Shown one piece after another: positions 25,621 to 37,147 of a stretch of 64,000 bases of DNA; position 1 is the first letter of the stretch, and each line of letters begins with the position of its first letter. This stretch comes from Tessaracoccus sp. OS52 (lineage in GTDB: Bacteria > Actinomycetota > Actinomycetes > Propionibacteriales > Propionibacteriaceae). Below the pieces are notes generated by a model, which saw only the letters and a program-made list of their open reading frames with translations, searched no databases and was not told where the DNA came from. The DNA is taken from contig NZ_JAJEWM010000005.1 in NCBI RefSeq assembly GCF_020687685.1, positions 1-64,000 on the forward strand, in the 5' to 3' direction. Both the position numbers and the translations under genes were made by a program.

Positions 25621-25684
25621 ACGGGTCCTGGTGCTGGATACAAGCCGTGTACGGCGGGTATCCAGCACCAAGGCTTGTATCCAG
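25621..25684 (-). repeat. Right 64-bp inverted repeat flanking the AbiEi/DUF559 gene
   Basis: Inverted partner of 24493-24556, with two mismatches near its inner end. It carries the same two alternative hairpins in the opposite orientation. It follows the stop codon of the enclosed gene by seven bases, so it could also act as its transcription terminator. The bases just outside the two repeats (GGGT on the left, CCCG on the right) show no obvious target-site duplication. Confidence 0.92.
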
Positions 25685-25742
25685 CCCGACGGCGCGCGCC
25701 CCGCCGACGCTCGCCCCACCTGGCCCGCCCGCCGGCGGCCAG

Positions 25743-26354
25743 TCAGGCCTTGATCGCGTGGACCCGCTCGATGGCGCCGAAGGTGCGCCGGTCGGACTCC
25801 ACCAGCCGGAACCCGTGCCCCGGCAGCTTCAGCGAGGGCCGCCGGGTCCAGTGCTCCCCCTCCCGGGGAATCGTGAAGCGCTCGACGAGCCGCTGCAGCC
25901 AGCGCAGCGGCGCCACCGTCGAGACCACGTGGTCAGCCAGCAACAGCCGACCCCCGGGGCGCAGCACCCGCGCTGCCTCGGCCAGGGCACCGTCGTCGTC
26001 GGGGATGCAGCAGAAGGAGAACGTGCACAACACCGTGTCGAAGGAGGCGTCGTCGAACGGGAGGCCCGCGGCGTCGGCCACCTGGATGTCGGCGTCAACG
26101 CCGGTCTCGCGGGCGCGCCGACGTGCCACGACCGCCATCGCCGGGCTCCACTCCACCCCGGTCACGCGGGTGCCCGGCGGGTAGTGGGGGAAGTTGAGTC
26201 CGGTACCGACGGCGAGCTCGAGGACCTCGCCGTCGACGCGGCTGCACACCCAGTCGCGGCTGGCCGCCAGCACGCGCCGGTCCAGCGGCGCGATCATCGC
26301 GTCGAACCTGCCCGCCTGCTCGTTCCAGTGCTGCCGGAACCGGTCCTCGGTCAT
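25743..26354 (-). CDS. SAM-dependent methyltransferase (class I)
   Basis: A 203-aa methyltransferase of the Methyltransf_11 (UbiE-like) type. Motif I is [16 protein letters not shown], where SAM binds. The acidic residue after beta-2 is seen in [10 protein letters not shown], motif II in [15 protein letters not shown], and motif III in [17 protein letters not shown]. The substrate is not evident; close family members methylate quinones, small thiols or phospholipids. ATG 26354 was chosen because GGAGGG lies just upstream; the longer frame to 26447 is not supported. The gene diverges from pckG with about 155 bases between start codons. It stands alone. Confidence 0.82.
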   Translation of the reverse strand: MTEDRFRQHWNEQAGRFDAMIAPLDRRVLAASRDWVCSRVDGEVLELAVGTGLNFPHYPPGTRVTGVEWSPAMAVVARRRARETGVDADIQVADAAGLPFDDASFDTVLCTFSFCCIPDDDGALAEAARVLRPGGRLLLADHVVSTVAPLRWLQRLVERFTIPREGEHWTRRPSLKLPGHGFRLVESDRRTFGAIERVHAIKA

Positions 26355-26509
26355 TGGCCCTCCTCCAGCATCCGTTGTCCGTTGCCCTGACCCTGTCGAA
26401 CGGCGACGGCTCCAGTATCGGCGCGGACCGGTGCCACCCTCGCACATCCGGGCGCGGCGCGAGGGCTATGGTGGGAGGAAAGCTGGAGTCGCGCCCCGAA
26501 GGAGTGGAA

Positions 26510-28378
26510 GTGACAGAGGCAGAAACGACCAACCGCCCGACCACGCTGCCCACAACCGGCCGGATTCCCACCCATCCCGGGATCCTCGCCTGGGTGGAGC
26601 AGACCGCCGCCATGACGACACCTGATGCCATCCACTACTGCGACGGCTCCGACGAGGAGTGGGACCGCCTCGTCGACGGCCTGGTCGCGGCTGGCACCGT
26701 TGTGCGCCTGAACCCGGAGCGCAAACCGAACTCCGTCTACGCCCGCACCGACCCCGACGACGTCGCCCGCGTCGAGGACCAGACCTTCATCTGCTCGGTC
26801 CGCGAGGACGACGCCGGGCCCACCAACAACTGGATGGCGCCGGACCAGATGAAGGCCATCCTGCGCGACCGCTTCGCCGGCTGCATGCGCGGCCGCACCA
26901 TGTACGTGATCCCGTTCTGCATGGGACACATCGACGCCGCCGACCCCAAGTTCGGAGTCGAGATCACCGATTCGGCCTACGTCGCCATCTCCATGCGGAT
27001 CATGACGCGCATGGGCGCCGACGTGCTGGAGGCGATGGAGGCGAACCGTGCCGCGTTCGTCCCTGCCCTGCACTCGGTGGGCATGCCGCTGGCCGACGGC
27101 GTCGCCGACGTCCCCTGGCCCTGCAACGACGAGAAGTACATCGCCCACTTCCCCGAGGAGCGCGCAATCTGGAGCTACGGCTCCGGCTACGGCGGCAACT
27201 CGCTGCTGGGCAAGAAGTGCTACGCGCTGCGGATCGCATCGGTGATGGCCCGCGACGAGGGCTGGCTGGCCGAACACATGCTGATCCTCAAGATCACCTC
27301 ACCGGCGGGCCGTTCGTTCCACCTGTGCGCGGCCTTCCCGTCGGCGTGCGGCAAGACGAACCTCGCCATGCTGCAGCCCACCATCCCCGGCTGGAAGGTC
27401 GAGACCCTGGGCGACGACATCGCTTGGCTGCGGTTCGGCGACGACGGCCGACTCTGGGCCGTGAACCCGGAGACCGGGCTGTTCGGCGTCGCCCCCGGCA
27501 CGGGCGCCGACACAAACCCCAACGCGATGGCCGCCGTCGAGGCCGGCAACTCCATCTTCACCAACGTGGCGCTCACCCCCGACGGCGACGTCTGGTGGGA
27601 GGGCATGACCAAGGAGAAGCCGGAGCGCCTGATCGACTGGAAGGGGCGGCCGTGGACACCCGCGGGCCCCGAGGGAGGCCGCGCCGGCGAGAAGGCGGCG
27701 CACCCGAACAGCCGGTTCTGCACGCCCATCACCCAGTGCCCCATCCTCAGCGACGAGTACCACAACCCGGCCGGCGTCCCCATCGACGCCATCATCTTCG
27801 GCGGCCGGCGCGAGAACACCATCCCGCTGGTGGCACAGTCGCGGAGCTGGGCGCACGGCGTGTTCATGGGCGCCACCTGCTCGTCGGAGACGACGGCGGC
27901 GGCCAGCGGCGCAGTCGGGGTGCTGCGGCGCGACCCCATGGCGATGCTGCCCTTCATCGGCTACCACGTGGCCGACTACCTGCGGCACTGGATCGACATC
28001 GGCGCAGCTTCCGACGAGGACAAGCTGCCGAAGATCTTCTACGTCAACTGGTTCCGGCGCGACCCCGCCGACGGCAGCTTCCTGTGGCCCGGGTTCGGCG
28101 AGAACTCGCGGGTCCTGAAGTGGATCGTGGAGCGCATCGAGGGGCGGGTCGGGGCGCGGACCACGCCGGCGGGACTCGTGCCGTTCCAGGCAGACCTCGA
28201 CGTCGAGGGCCTCGACATCAGCGCCGAGGACGTCGCCGCCTGCCTGGGAGTCTCCAAGGACGAGTGGGCCGACGAGCTGCCCCGGCTGCGGCGCTGGCTG
28301 CGGTCCATGGGCAGCAAGGTTCCGCCGGAGCTGTTCGACGAGCTGTGGCTGGTTGCGGAGGCCGCGGCCCGGCACTAG
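26510..28378 (+). CDS. pckG: Phosphoenolpyruvate carboxykinase (GTP)
   Basis: A 622-aa GTP-dependent PEP carboxykinase, the usual length for the bacterial GTP family. It converts oxaloacetate and GTP to PEP, GDP and CO2; in propionic-acid bacteria the enzyme joins glycolysis to the dicarboxylate branch. Motifs: kinase-1 P-loop [13 protein letters not shown], kinase-2 [14 protein letters not shown], the substrate site [15 protein letters not shown], and [18 protein letters not shown] 26510 is preferred because GAAGGAG (26498-26504) precedes it; an in-frame ATG at 26468 lacks a ribosome site. A TATGGT -10-like element lies at 26465-26470. The last four bases overlap the convergent PAP2 gene. 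Confidence 0.97.
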   Translation: MTEAETTNRPTTLPTTGRIPTHPGILAWVEQTAAMTTPDAIHYCDGSDEEWDRLVDGLVAAGTVVRLNPERKPNSVYARTDPDDVARVEDQTFICSVREDDAGPTNNWMAPDQMKAILRDRFAGCMRGRTMYVIPFCMGHIDAADPKFGVEITDSAYVAISMRIMTRMGADVLEAMEANRAAFVPALHSVGMPLADGVADVPWPCNDEKYIAHFPEERAIWSYGSGYGGNSLLGKKCYALRIASVMARDEGWLAEHMLILKITSPAGRSFHLCAAFPSACGKTNLAMLQPTIPGWKVETLGDDIAWLRFGDDGRLWAVNPETGLFGVAPGTGADTNPNAMAAVEAGNSIFTNVALTPDGDVWWEGMTKEKPERLIDWKGRPWTPAGPEGGRAGEKAAHPNSRFCTPITQCPILSDEYHNPAGVPIDAIIFGGRRENTIPLVAQSRSWAHGVFMGATCSSETTAAASGAVGVLRRDPMAMLPFIGYHVADYLRHWIDIGAASDEDKLPKIFYVNWFRRDPADGSFLWPGFGENSRVLKWIVERIEGRVGARTTPAGLVPFQADLDVEGLDISAEDVAACLGVSKDEWADELPRLRRWLRSMGSKVPPELFDELWLVAEAAARH

Positions 28379-29169
28379 GACTCGAGCTTGGGGTGGCTCT
28401 CCCGCTTCCGGTGGGCGTTCAGCAGCAGTCTGTGAGCCGTGATGACGATGGCCAGCCAGGCGAGTCCCAGCAGCCAGGCGGCCACGACGTCGGTGAACCA
28501 GTGGTGTCCGAGGAACACCCGGCTCATCCCCATGGTGAGTGCGAACACCGCTGCCAGCGTGATGCTGAGGACCTGCACCAGCCTGCGGTGCTGCTGCTCC
28601 AGCAGGATGACGTAGACGACGATGCCGGCGACCACCGTCGCGTTGAGGGTGTGTCCCGAGGGGAACGACGGCGAGGTCTCGAACGGCGCGACGGCGTCGA
28701 GCTCGGGTGGCCGGGTCCGGCCGATCAGCTGCTTGCCCGCGACCGTCATGAGCAGCGACCCGACGCCGGCGCCCGCGATCAGGATCACTGGCGTCCACGA
28801 CCTGCGCTGCACCGCCAGCAGCACCATGATCCCCAGTGCGAGCAGCGGCATCCCGATGACGCCGCCGACGTTGGTGAAGTAGGTGATGAAGCTGTCCGCC
28901 GCTGGGGACCGGAACTGGAGCATGGCGTCGAGGATCGGCCGGTCCAGCAGGGCCACGCCGTTCTCCTGCGTGACCGCCTCGTAGACCTCTGCGGCCAGCG
29001 CCGTCATGACAGCGGCGATCACGGCACCGACGGCGATGGTCAGCGCCAGCACCTGGTACGGCCCCAGGAACGAGGTCAGCCTGAGGACGAGTTCTACGAT
29101 CCGGCGCCACGCCTGCCCGACCACACCCCGCTCGCCGGCGGGACTCTTTTCAGGCAGCTGGTCGGGCAT
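28375..29169 (-). CDS. PAP2-family membrane phosphatase
   Basis: A 264-aa integral membrane acid phosphatase with about six membrane segments. The three PAP2 motifs are present: [20 protein letters not shown] with the catalytic His, and [20 protein letters not shown] with the nucleophilic His. Enzymes of this fold dephosphorylate undecaprenyl pyrophosphate, phosphatidic acid or related lipids at the outer face of the membrane; which one is not clear here. Start is ATG 29169, three bases after the hspR stop on the same strand, so it may be read from the heat-shock operon. It converges with pckG with a four-base overlap. The C-terminus is short and charged ([11 protein letters not shown]). Confidence 0.88.
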   Translation of the reverse strand: MPDQLPEKSPAGERGVVGQAWRRIVELVLRLTSFLGPYQVLALTIAVGAVIAAVMTALAAEVYEAVTQENGVALLDRPILDAMLQFRSPAADSFITYFTNVGGVIGMPLLALGIMVLLAVQRRSWTPVILIAGAGVGSLLMTVAGKQLIGRTRPPELDAVAPFETSPSFPSGHTLNATVVAGIVVYVILLEQQHRRLVQVLSITLAAVFALTMGMSRVFLGHHWFTDVVAAWLLGLAWLAIVITAHRLLLNAHRKRESHPKLES

Positions 29170-29172
29170 GCA

Positions 29173-29601
29173 TCAACCCTGCCACGGCGGCAGGGCAAGG
29201 CGGCGGGTGGAGCGGTAGCGGCCCTGGTGGATGGCGCCGGTGGCCTCGGCCGTGAAGATTCGGGCAGCCTCGGGTGAGGCCTGGACGCGATGGAGCGTCT
29301 CGTTCAGCCTTGCGACCTGCTGCTGCAGCGTCTCGACGTGCTCCTCGAGCTGCAGGATCCGCCGGATCCCCTCTAGGTTGATCCCCTCGTCCTGGCTCAT
29401 CCGCTGGATGTGGCGCAGGCGCCCGACGTCGCGCAGCGAGTACCGCCTGCCGCGGCCGCGGGCGCGGCGGGGCACCACCAGGCCGAGCCGGTCGTAGCCG
29501 CGCAGGGTCTGGGGGTGCATGTCGGCAAGCGACGCGGCCACCGAGACGGGGAAGACGGGCGCGTCGTAGTCGAACTGCTGCGGGAGGTTGTCGCTGGTCA
29601 C
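29173..29601 (-). CDS. hspR: Heat-shock repressor HspR
   Basis: A 142-aa MerR-type regulator placed last in dnaK-grpE-dnaJ-hspR, the standard actinobacterial position. The winged helix is FPVSVAASLADMHPQTLRGYDRLGLVVPRRARGRGRRYSLRDVGRL, followed by RHIQRMSQDEGINLEGIRRILQLE and a coiled coil. HspR binds HAIR elements and uses DnaK as co-repressor, forming a feedback loop. Start GTG 29601 lies five bases beyond the dnaJ stop. The C-terminal tail (IFTAEATGAIHQGRYRSTRR) is longer than in mycobacteria. HAIR-like sites are visible upstream of dnaK at 33278-33298 and 33331-33351, matching this regulator. Confidence 0.95.
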   Translation of the reverse strand: MTSDNLPQQFDYDAPVFPVSVAASLADMHPQTLRGYDRLGLVVPRRARGRGRRYSLRDVGRLRHIQRMSQDEGINLEGIRRILQLEEHVETLQQQVARLNETLHRVQASPEAARIFTAEATGAIHQGRYRSTRRLALPPWQG

Positions 29602-29606
29602 TGCGA

Positions 29607-30764
29607 TCAGCTCCTGAACAGCTCGGCACGCGGGTCGCTCTGACCGGACTTCTCCGCGTACTCCAGCAGCGCGGCCTTCGCGGCCTCGCTCAGGTGTTCG
29701 GGCACCTCCACCTGGACGGTCACCAGCAGGTCGCCGGTGGTGCCGTCGGAGCGGCGGGCGCCCTTGCCGCGGACTCGCATGGTTCGTCCGTTGGGGGTGT
29801 TCGGCGGGATCCGCAGCTTCACGGGGGCGCCACCCAGCGTCGGGATGGTCACCTCGGCACCCAGCGTGGCCTCGGCGAACGTGACCGGCACGTCGAGGGT
29901 GAGGTTGCTCCCGCTGCGGCCGAAGAGCTTGTGTGGGGCCACGTGGACGGTGACGTAGAGGTCGCCGGGCGCTCCCCCGTTCTCGCCGGCCGCGCCCTTG
30001 CCCTTGATGCGGATGCGCTGGCCGTCGCCGACGCCGGACGGGATGCGGACGTTCATGGACTTGGCGGAGCGCGCCCGCCCGGAGCCGTTGCACTCGGGGC
30101 ACGGGTCCTCGACGAGGAGGCCGCGGCCCAGGCAGTCGACGCAGGGCTCGCTCATGGAGAACACGCCCCCGGCGGCGGAACTCTGCATGCCGGAGCCCTC
30201 GCACGTCGGGCAGACCTTGGGCAGGGTTCCGGCTTTCGCGCCGGTGCCACGGCAGGCCGGGCAGGGGTCGTCGGAGGGGAATCGCATGGACACCGTGGTG
30301 CCCTCGACGGCCTGCTCGAAGGTGAGCTTGACCTCGCCCTCGATGTCGGCGCCACGACGGGGGCCCCGGGTGGACGCCCGGCGGGTGGTGCCATCCGCGG
30401 CGTTGAACAGGTTGCCGAACAGGTCACCGAAGCCGCCGGCGGTGCCGGTGCCGGCGTTGCGGAACAGGTCCTCGAACCCGCCGCCGCCGGGGGTGGTGCC
30501 GGGCCGCCCGAAGCGGATCCCGCCACCGCCGAAGAGGCTGCGTGCCTCGTCGTACTCCTTGCGCTTGGCGGGGTCCGCCAGCACGGAGTTGGCCTCCGAG
30601 GCCTCCTTGAACCTGGCCTCGGCGGCCTTGTCGCCCGGGTTCTGGTCCGGGTGGTTGGAGCGCGCGATCTTGCGGAACGCCTTCTTGACCTCGTCCGAAG
30701 TCGCATTCTTGGAGACGCCCAGAATCTTGTAGTAGTCCTTCTCGATCCAGTCCTTCGTACTCAC
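29607..30764 (-). CDS. dnaJ: Chaperone DnaJ
   Basis: A 385-aa type I Hsp40 co-chaperone. The J domain (residues 9-75) has the HPD tripeptide in SNHPDQNPGD that triggers DnaK ATP hydrolysis. A Gly/Phe-rich linker follows (FGGGGIRFGRPG and similar), then four zinc-binding CxxCxGxG repeats (CPACRGTG, CPTCEGSG, CVDCLGRG, CPECNGSG), then the substrate-binding C-terminal domains. Actinobacteria have two dnaJ genes; the one in the dnaK operon with the DWIEKDYYKILGV start is DnaJ1. It lies 29 bases after grpE and five before hspR. Confidence 0.97.
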   Translation of the reverse strand: MSTKDWIEKDYYKILGVSKNATSDEVKKAFRKIARSNHPDQNPGDKAAEARFKEASEANSVLADPAKRKEYDEARSLFGGGGIRFGRPGTTPGGGGFEDLFRNAGTGTAGGFGDLFGNLFNAADGTTRRASTRGPRRGADIEGEVKLTFEQAVEGTTVSMRFPSDDPCPACRGTGAKAGTLPKVCPTCEGSGMQSSAAGGVFSMSEPCVDCLGRGLLVEDPCPECNGSGRARSAKSMNVRIPSGVGDGQRIRIKGKGAAGENGGAPGDLYVTVHVAPHKLFGRSGSNLTLDVPVTFAEATLGAEVTIPTLGGAPVKLRIPPNTPNGRTMRVRGKGARRSDGTTGDLLVTVQVEVPEHLSEAAKAALLEYAEKSGQSDPRAELFRS

Positions 30765-30793
30765 TGGGCGTTCTCCTCGAATCTCAGCTCAAC

Positions 30794-33351
<2,558 letters not shown>

Positions 33352-33407
33352 CCCTAGAGAGATCAGGGTCCTCCAGTTGCTTGTGGGGGCATGAGCGGGC
33401 ATCCCGA

Positions 33408-33430
33408 TATGGGACCCATACTGGTATGAT
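33408..33430 (+). promoter_or_regulatory. mazEF-like promoter with two overlapping palindromes
   Basis: TATGGGACCCATA (33408-33420) is a perfect 13-bp palindrome. CATAC-TG-GTATG (33417-33428) is a second inverted repeat that shares bases with it. The -10-like TATGAT (33425-33430) lies inside the second one, six bases before ATG 33437, so the mRNA should be leaderless. Ribbon-helix-helix antitoxins usually repress their own promoter at such sites. Confidence 0.65.
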
Positions 33431-33436
33431 GTGTTC

Positions 33437-33670
33437 ATGACCATTCAGATCGCGATCCGGCTTCCCGATGACATGGTGGCCTTCCTGGACAAGGCCGTAG
33501 CCGCCGGCAGCGCTCCCAGCCGGGCGGCGCTGGTGGCGCGTGCCGTCGAGCGCGAGATGCGGCGCCAGGTTGCCGCGCAGGACGCCGCCATCCTGCGCGA
33601 GCGGGGCACCGCTGACGAACTCGACGATCTGGTCGACTGGTCCGTCGCACACACGACCGTTGAGGACTGA
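33437..33670 (+). CDS. Ribbon-helix-helix antitoxin (MazE/RHH type)
   Basis: A 77-aa antitoxin candidate. The N-terminal TIQIAIRLPDDMVAFLDKAV is the ribbon and first helix of an RHH DNA-binding fold, followed by APSRAALVARAVEREMRRQ (second helix). The C-terminal ~30 residues (RGTADELDDLVDWSVAHTTVED) are acidic and probably unfold to cover the toxin. It lies three bases before a MazF-like gene, the normal antitoxin-first order. ATG 33437 is preferred over GTG 33431 because a TATGAT -10 ends at 33430. It diverges from dnaK. There is no sign of recent transfer in base composition. Confidence 0.85.
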   Translation: MTIQIAIRLPDDMVAFLDKAVAAGSAPSRAALVARAVEREMRRQVAAQDAAILRERGTADELDDLVDWSVAHTTVED

Positions 33671-33673
33671 CGT

Positions 33674-33988
33674 ATGCGCGAAATCTGCCTGGTGCGGCTC
33701 GACAAGACACGACCAGCAGTGGTGCTGACTCGCGAGGCCGCACGGGCGGCCATGACGAAAGTCACCATCGCGCCGATCACCTCCACCATCAAGGGCCTCT
33801 CCAGTCAGGTTCCGGTCGGAACTGCCAACGGCCTCGACCACGATGGCGTGATCTCCCTTGACAACGTCGTGACCGTCCCGAGCAAGCTGCTGGGCAGGAC
33901 CGTGGGGTTCCTTACCTACGCGCAAGAAGCCGAGCTCGCCCGGGCGGTCGTCCTGGCCTACGACCTCGACATCCCGCTGCTGACCTGA
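33674..33988 (+). CDS. MazF/PemK-family endoribonuclease toxin
   Basis: A 104-aa toxin of the MazF/PemK/Kid fold. The first beta strand and loop are REICLVRLDKTRPAVVLTRE, with the family's conserved RP(A)VV. VTIAPITSTIKGLSSQVPVG follows, then GLDHDGVISLDNVVTVPSKLLGR. In the family, the Arg in the early loop and a Ser/Thr in the TS(T/I)KG region form the RNA-cleavage site. The toxin would cut mRNA at short motifs when the antitoxin is degraded. It lacks the usual W/GDVW start because the open reading frame begins directly at REICLV; this is a known short variant. Confidence 0.88.
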   Translation: MREICLVRLDKTRPAVVLTREAARAAMTKVTIAPITSTIKGLSSQVPVGTANGLDHDGVISLDNVVTVPSKLLGRTVGFLTYAQEAELARAVVLAYDLDIPLLT

Positions 33989-34049
33989 CAACGCACACTG
34001 GCCAATGGCCCACTGGCAGGGACAAGCTCCGGGGAAGGTGTTGGGCGAG

Positions 34050-34673
34050 TCAGTGCCGCTTGGGCTTGGCCAGTTTCACGTCGCTGCCGGCCCACCACAG
34101 GAAGCCACGGATGATCAGCGTGCCGTTGGAGCCGTCGCCCCGTGCGTCCCCATGGATGTCGTTGCCCGCCATGATGGCGATCGACTCGTCGACGACGCGC
34201 ACGCCCTCCGGCACCCAGATGTTGTGGCCCGCCATGATGCAGTGCAGTTCGAGGGTGACCACGACGCCGGGGCCCATCGCGTCGCTGAGGTGGATGTCGT
34301 CGCCGCCCCACCAGGCGAAGTTCCGGTACACCTGCGTGCCAGGGAGGATGTCGACCGACTTGCCGGTCATGAAGGTCACCGAGACCGGCTCGGGATTGTT
34401 GGTCATGGGCAGATTCGAGATCGGGCGGGGTGCGGGCGCGCCAGCCGCGGGACCAGTCACCGCCGGCAGGAAACCAGCGCCTTCGGGGAGGTCATCGATG
34501 AGCGCGGGGAACTCGTCGAGGTATCTCGCCTGCAGCACCGCGTCCTGGCGCTCCCCCAGCTCTTCGACGGTCAGCCGACCGGCCGCGTGCGCTCGCTGCA
34601 GGACCGTGAGGACGGCGTCCCGCTCCGCGTCGCTGGCCCGCAGGCGCCTACTCGGGACCGGGTGCTCTGACAT
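34050..34673 (-). CDS. DUF1707 protein with LiaF-like C-terminal domain
   Basis: A 207-aa soluble protein. Residues 9-60 form the DUF1707 (SHOCT-like) module: RLRASDAERDAVLTVLQRAHAAGRLTVEELGERQDAVLQAR. The C-terminal half (VTFMTGKSVDILPGTQVYRNFAWWGGDDIHL and later GTLIIRGFLWWAGSDVKL) resembles the repeated beta-helix domain of LiaF-type cell-wall stress proteins (DUF2154). In actinobacteria such proteins are common near envelope genes, but the function is unknown. ATG 34673 is six bases after TAGACT (34685 to 34680, minus strand), so the mRNA appears leaderless. It lies 16 bases from the nadE stop, in the same direction. Confidence 0.75.
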   Translation of the reverse strand: MSEHPVPSRRLRASDAERDAVLTVLQRAHAAGRLTVEELGERQDAVLQARYLDEFPALIDDLPEGAGFLPAVTGPAAGAPAPRPISNLPMTNNPEPVSVTFMTGKSVDILPGTQVYRNFAWWGGDDIHLSDAMGPGVVVTLELHCIMAGHNIWVPEGVRVVDESIAIMAGNDIHGDARGDGSNGTLIIRGFLWWAGSDVKLAKPKRH

Positions 34674-34689
34674 GGCCCGAGTCTAGCGA

Positions 34690-35514
34690 TCAGGGGCGCC
34701 ACCAGTCGTCGAGGATGGTGACCGGAGTAGTGCGCTTGTGCCTTGTGGCGAGGTATTTCGCCTCGATCCGCTCTGCTACCTCGTCCGGGACTTCGTGGCC
34801 TTCCAGGTAGGCGTCGATCTCGTCGTAGCTGAGCCCGAGCTCGTCCTCGTCGGAACGCAGCGGCCGGCCGTCGAGCAGGTCCGCCGTCGGCACCTTGGAC
34901 CAAAGCCGTTCCGGGGCGCCCAGGTGGCGCAGCAGCTGGCGGTTCTGGCCCTTGTCGAGGCCGAACAGGGGCAGGATGTCCGCGCCGCCGTCGCCGAACT
35001 TGGTGAAGAAGCCGGTGACGGACTCCGCGCCGTGGTCGGTTCCGATGACCAGCAGGTTGGCCTCGCCGGCCAACGCGTACTGGGCCACCATCCGGAGCCG
35101 GGCCTTCACGTTGCCCCGGTTGAAGTCGGTGATGTCCCGGCCGGTGGCGTCCTCGAAACCCTGTTCGAGCCCGTTCACCGCTGCCTCGATGTTGAGCGTC
35201 ACCTCGGTGGGCGCACCAATGAAGTCCAGGGCCTCCTGCGCGTCGGCCTCGTCGAGCTGGACGCCGTGGGGCAGCCGGACAGCGATGAAGTCGGCCTCGA
35301 CGCCGTCGGCCTTCAGCTTCTCGACGGCGAGCGTCGCGAGCCGCCCCGCCAGCGTCGAATCGAGTCCGCCAGAGATTCCCAGGACGAACCCCTTGGTTCC
35401 CGTGGCGCGGACGTAATCACACAGGAAGGCAACGCGGCGCTCCACCTCGGCGGCCGGGTCGATCTCCGGGCGGACGCCCATCTCCGCGACGATCTTTGCC
35501 TGAAGTTCTCGCAT
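34690..35514 (-). CDS. nadE: NAD+ synthetase, ammonia-dependent
   Basis: A 274-aa single-domain NAD+ synthetase that amidates deamido-NAD+ with ammonia and ATP. The ATP-pyrophosphatase P-loop is [16 protein letters not shown], followed by VRLPHGVQ, the deamido-NAD site around [45 protein letters not shown], and [12 protein letters not shown]. No glutaminase domain is present, as in E. coli NadE. I chose ATG 35514 rather than the GTG at 35520: TAGTGT (35526 to 35521, minus strand) is six bases upstream of that ATG, indicating a leaderless transcript, and the N-terminus then matches known enzymes. Confidence 0.95.
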   Translation of the reverse strand: MRELQAKIVAEMGVRPEIDPAAEVERRVAFLCDYVRATGTKGFVLGISGGLDSTLAGRLATLAVEKLKADGVEADFIAVRLPHGVQLDEADAQEALDFIGAPTEVTLNIEAAVNGLEQGFEDATGRDITDFNRGNVKARLRMVAQYALAGEANLLVIGTDHGAESVTGFFTKFGDGGADILPLFGLDKGQNRQLLRHLGAPERLWSKVPTADLLDGRPLRSDEDELGLSYDEIDAYLEGHEVPDEVAERIEAKYLATRHKRTTPVTILDDWWRP

Positions 35515-35534
35515 GGGCACACACTAGCGCCGCG

Positions 35535-36998
35535 TCAGTCGAGCTTCGCCCGGATCAGGGCCTTGATCGCCTCGGCGTCGTTCGGGGCCTCAACGACGTG
35601 GCGCGGCAGGTCCTCGATCCCGTCGAAGCGCGCGGGGCGGGGCGGGACGATGCCGAGCGCTTCGGTGATGGTGGCCGAGAACTTGACGGGCAGCGCCGTC
35701 TCCAGCGCGACGACGGGGCCGCCGAGGACGCCGTCGGCCAGCAGGGTGCGGGCGACGTGCACCGCGTCGGCGGTGTGGGGGTCGATGAGGGTGCCGTCGG
35801 CCTCGTAGGTCTCCCGGATCCGTGCCAGCCGGTCAGCGTGCGTGGACGAGCCGCTCACGAAACCGAACCGTTCCGGCTGATCCCGGAACGCGGGCTCCCC
35901 GGACAGGTCGAACTGGCCCGACTCCCTGAGTTCCCGCCCGAAGAGTTCGGCCACGCGGGCGCCGTCGCGTTCGAGGAGGTCGGCGACGAAGCGCTCGAAG
36001 TTGGAGGCCTTGGAGATGTCCATCGACGGCGACGACGTCTCGTGCGTCTCCGCACCGCTGCGCACCCGGTACCGGCCGGTGCGGAAGAACTCGTCGAGCA
36101 CGTCGTTCTCGTTGGTGGCCAGGACCAGCCGGTCGATGGGCAGCCCCATCTGGCGCGCGACGTGTCCGGCGGCGATGTTGCCGAAGTTGCCCGAGGGCAC
36201 CGCGAAGCTGACGGGTCCGCCAACCCCTCCCGGGCCGGCCGAATCCTCGCGCGAGACCTGCAGCCAGGCGGCGAAGTAGTAGACCACCTGAGCCAGCAGC
36301 CGGCCCCAGTTGATGGAGTTGACCGCGCCGATGTTGTACTGCGCCTTGAACGCGGCATCCGCGTTGATCTCCTTGACGATGTCCTGGCAGTCGTCGAAGA
36401 CCCCCTCCACCGCGATGTTGGTGATGCCCGGGTCATCGATGGAGAACATCTGCGCCTGCTGGAAGGGGGTCATCCGCCCCTTCGGCGAGAGCATGAAAAC
36501 CTGCACCTGCGGTTTGCCCATCAGCGCGTACTCGGCCGCGGACCCCGTGTCCCCGGAGGTGGCGCCGAGGATGGTGATGGTCGCTCCGCGCCGCTCGAGC
36601 TCGTAGGAGAAGAACTCCCCCAGCAACTGCATCGCCATGTCCTTGAAAGCGGCGCTGGGACCGTTGGAGAGATGCGCCAGCCACAGCCCGTCGGGCAACT
36701 GGGTCACTGGCACGATGGCGTCGTCGAGGAACTTGCCCGGCGCGTAGGCGCGCTCGACGATGCCGCGCAGATCAGCTGCGGGGATGTCGTCGATGAACAG
36801 GCTGGTGACCTCGAAGGCGAGGGCGGCGTACCCGTCGGAGCGCAGGACCTCACGGAAGCGCAAGAGATCAGCGGCGCTCACCCGGGGGTACTGCTCGGGG
36901 AGATAGAGGCCGCCGTCGGGCGCCAGACCCTCGAGGAGGATGTCGCAGAACGGGCGCCCGGGCAGGCCGGAGGAGTCGCGGGTGGAGACGTAGCGCAC
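35535..36998 (-). CDS. thrC: Threonine synthase
   Basis: A 487-aa PLP enzyme that converts O-phosphohomoserine to threonine. N-terminal MRYVSTRDSSGLPGRPFCDILLEGLAPDGGLYLPE is typical of the long (E. coli/yeast-type) threonine synthases. The PLP lysine is Lys119 in GPSAAFKDMAMQLLGEFF, and the glycine-rich phosphate loop is PSGNFGNIAAGHVARQMG. The length fits the family. GTG 36998 is six bases after TAGTCT (37010 to 37005, minus strand), so the mRNA is probably leaderless. It lies 20 bases before nadE on the same strand, but nadE has its own -10. Confidence 0.97.
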   Translation of the reverse strand: MRYVSTRDSSGLPGRPFCDILLEGLAPDGGLYLPEQYPRVSAADLLRFREVLRSDGYAALAFEVTSLFIDDIPAADLRGIVERAYAPGKFLDDAIVPVTQLPDGLWLAHLSNGPSAAFKDMAMQLLGEFFSYELERRGATITILGATSGDTGSAAEYALMGKPQVQVFMLSPKGRMTPFQQAQMFSIDDPGITNIAVEGVFDDCQDIVKEINADAAFKAQYNIGAVNSINWGRLLAQVVYYFAAWLQVSREDSAGPGGVGGPVSFAVPSGNFGNIAAGHVARQMGLPIDRLVLATNENDVLDEFFRTGRYRVRSGAETHETSSPSMDISKASNFERFVADLLERDGARVAELFGRELRESGQFDLSGEPAFRDQPERFGFVSGSSTHADRLARIRETYEADGTLIDPHTADAVHVARTLLADGVLGGPVVALETALPVKFSATITEALGIVPPRPARFDGIEDLPRHVVEAPNDAEAIKALIRAKLD

Positions 36999-37147
36999 GC
37001 GGCCAGACTACTTGTCTCCACACCGCCCGCGCGTCCCGCTCATGAGGTCGTGGCGTGGAGGGTCCAGACTGGGAGGACACCGGCCCCCTCCGCGACGGGG
37101 AGTTGGACCGCGCCCGCACCTGGCACGGGGTGCCGCGGGGCGCGATC

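Noticed and set aside
24493-25684. An insertion sequence with 64-bp terminal repeats.
   Set aside because: The enclosed protein shows no transposase motif and I see no target-site duplication, so I describe it as a repeat-flanked gene rather than an IS.
36999-37147. A possible riboswitch or attenuator upstream of thrC.
   Set aside because: The -10 TAGTCT lies six bases before the start codon, so there is no leader that could hold an RNA switch. I saw no leader peptide.
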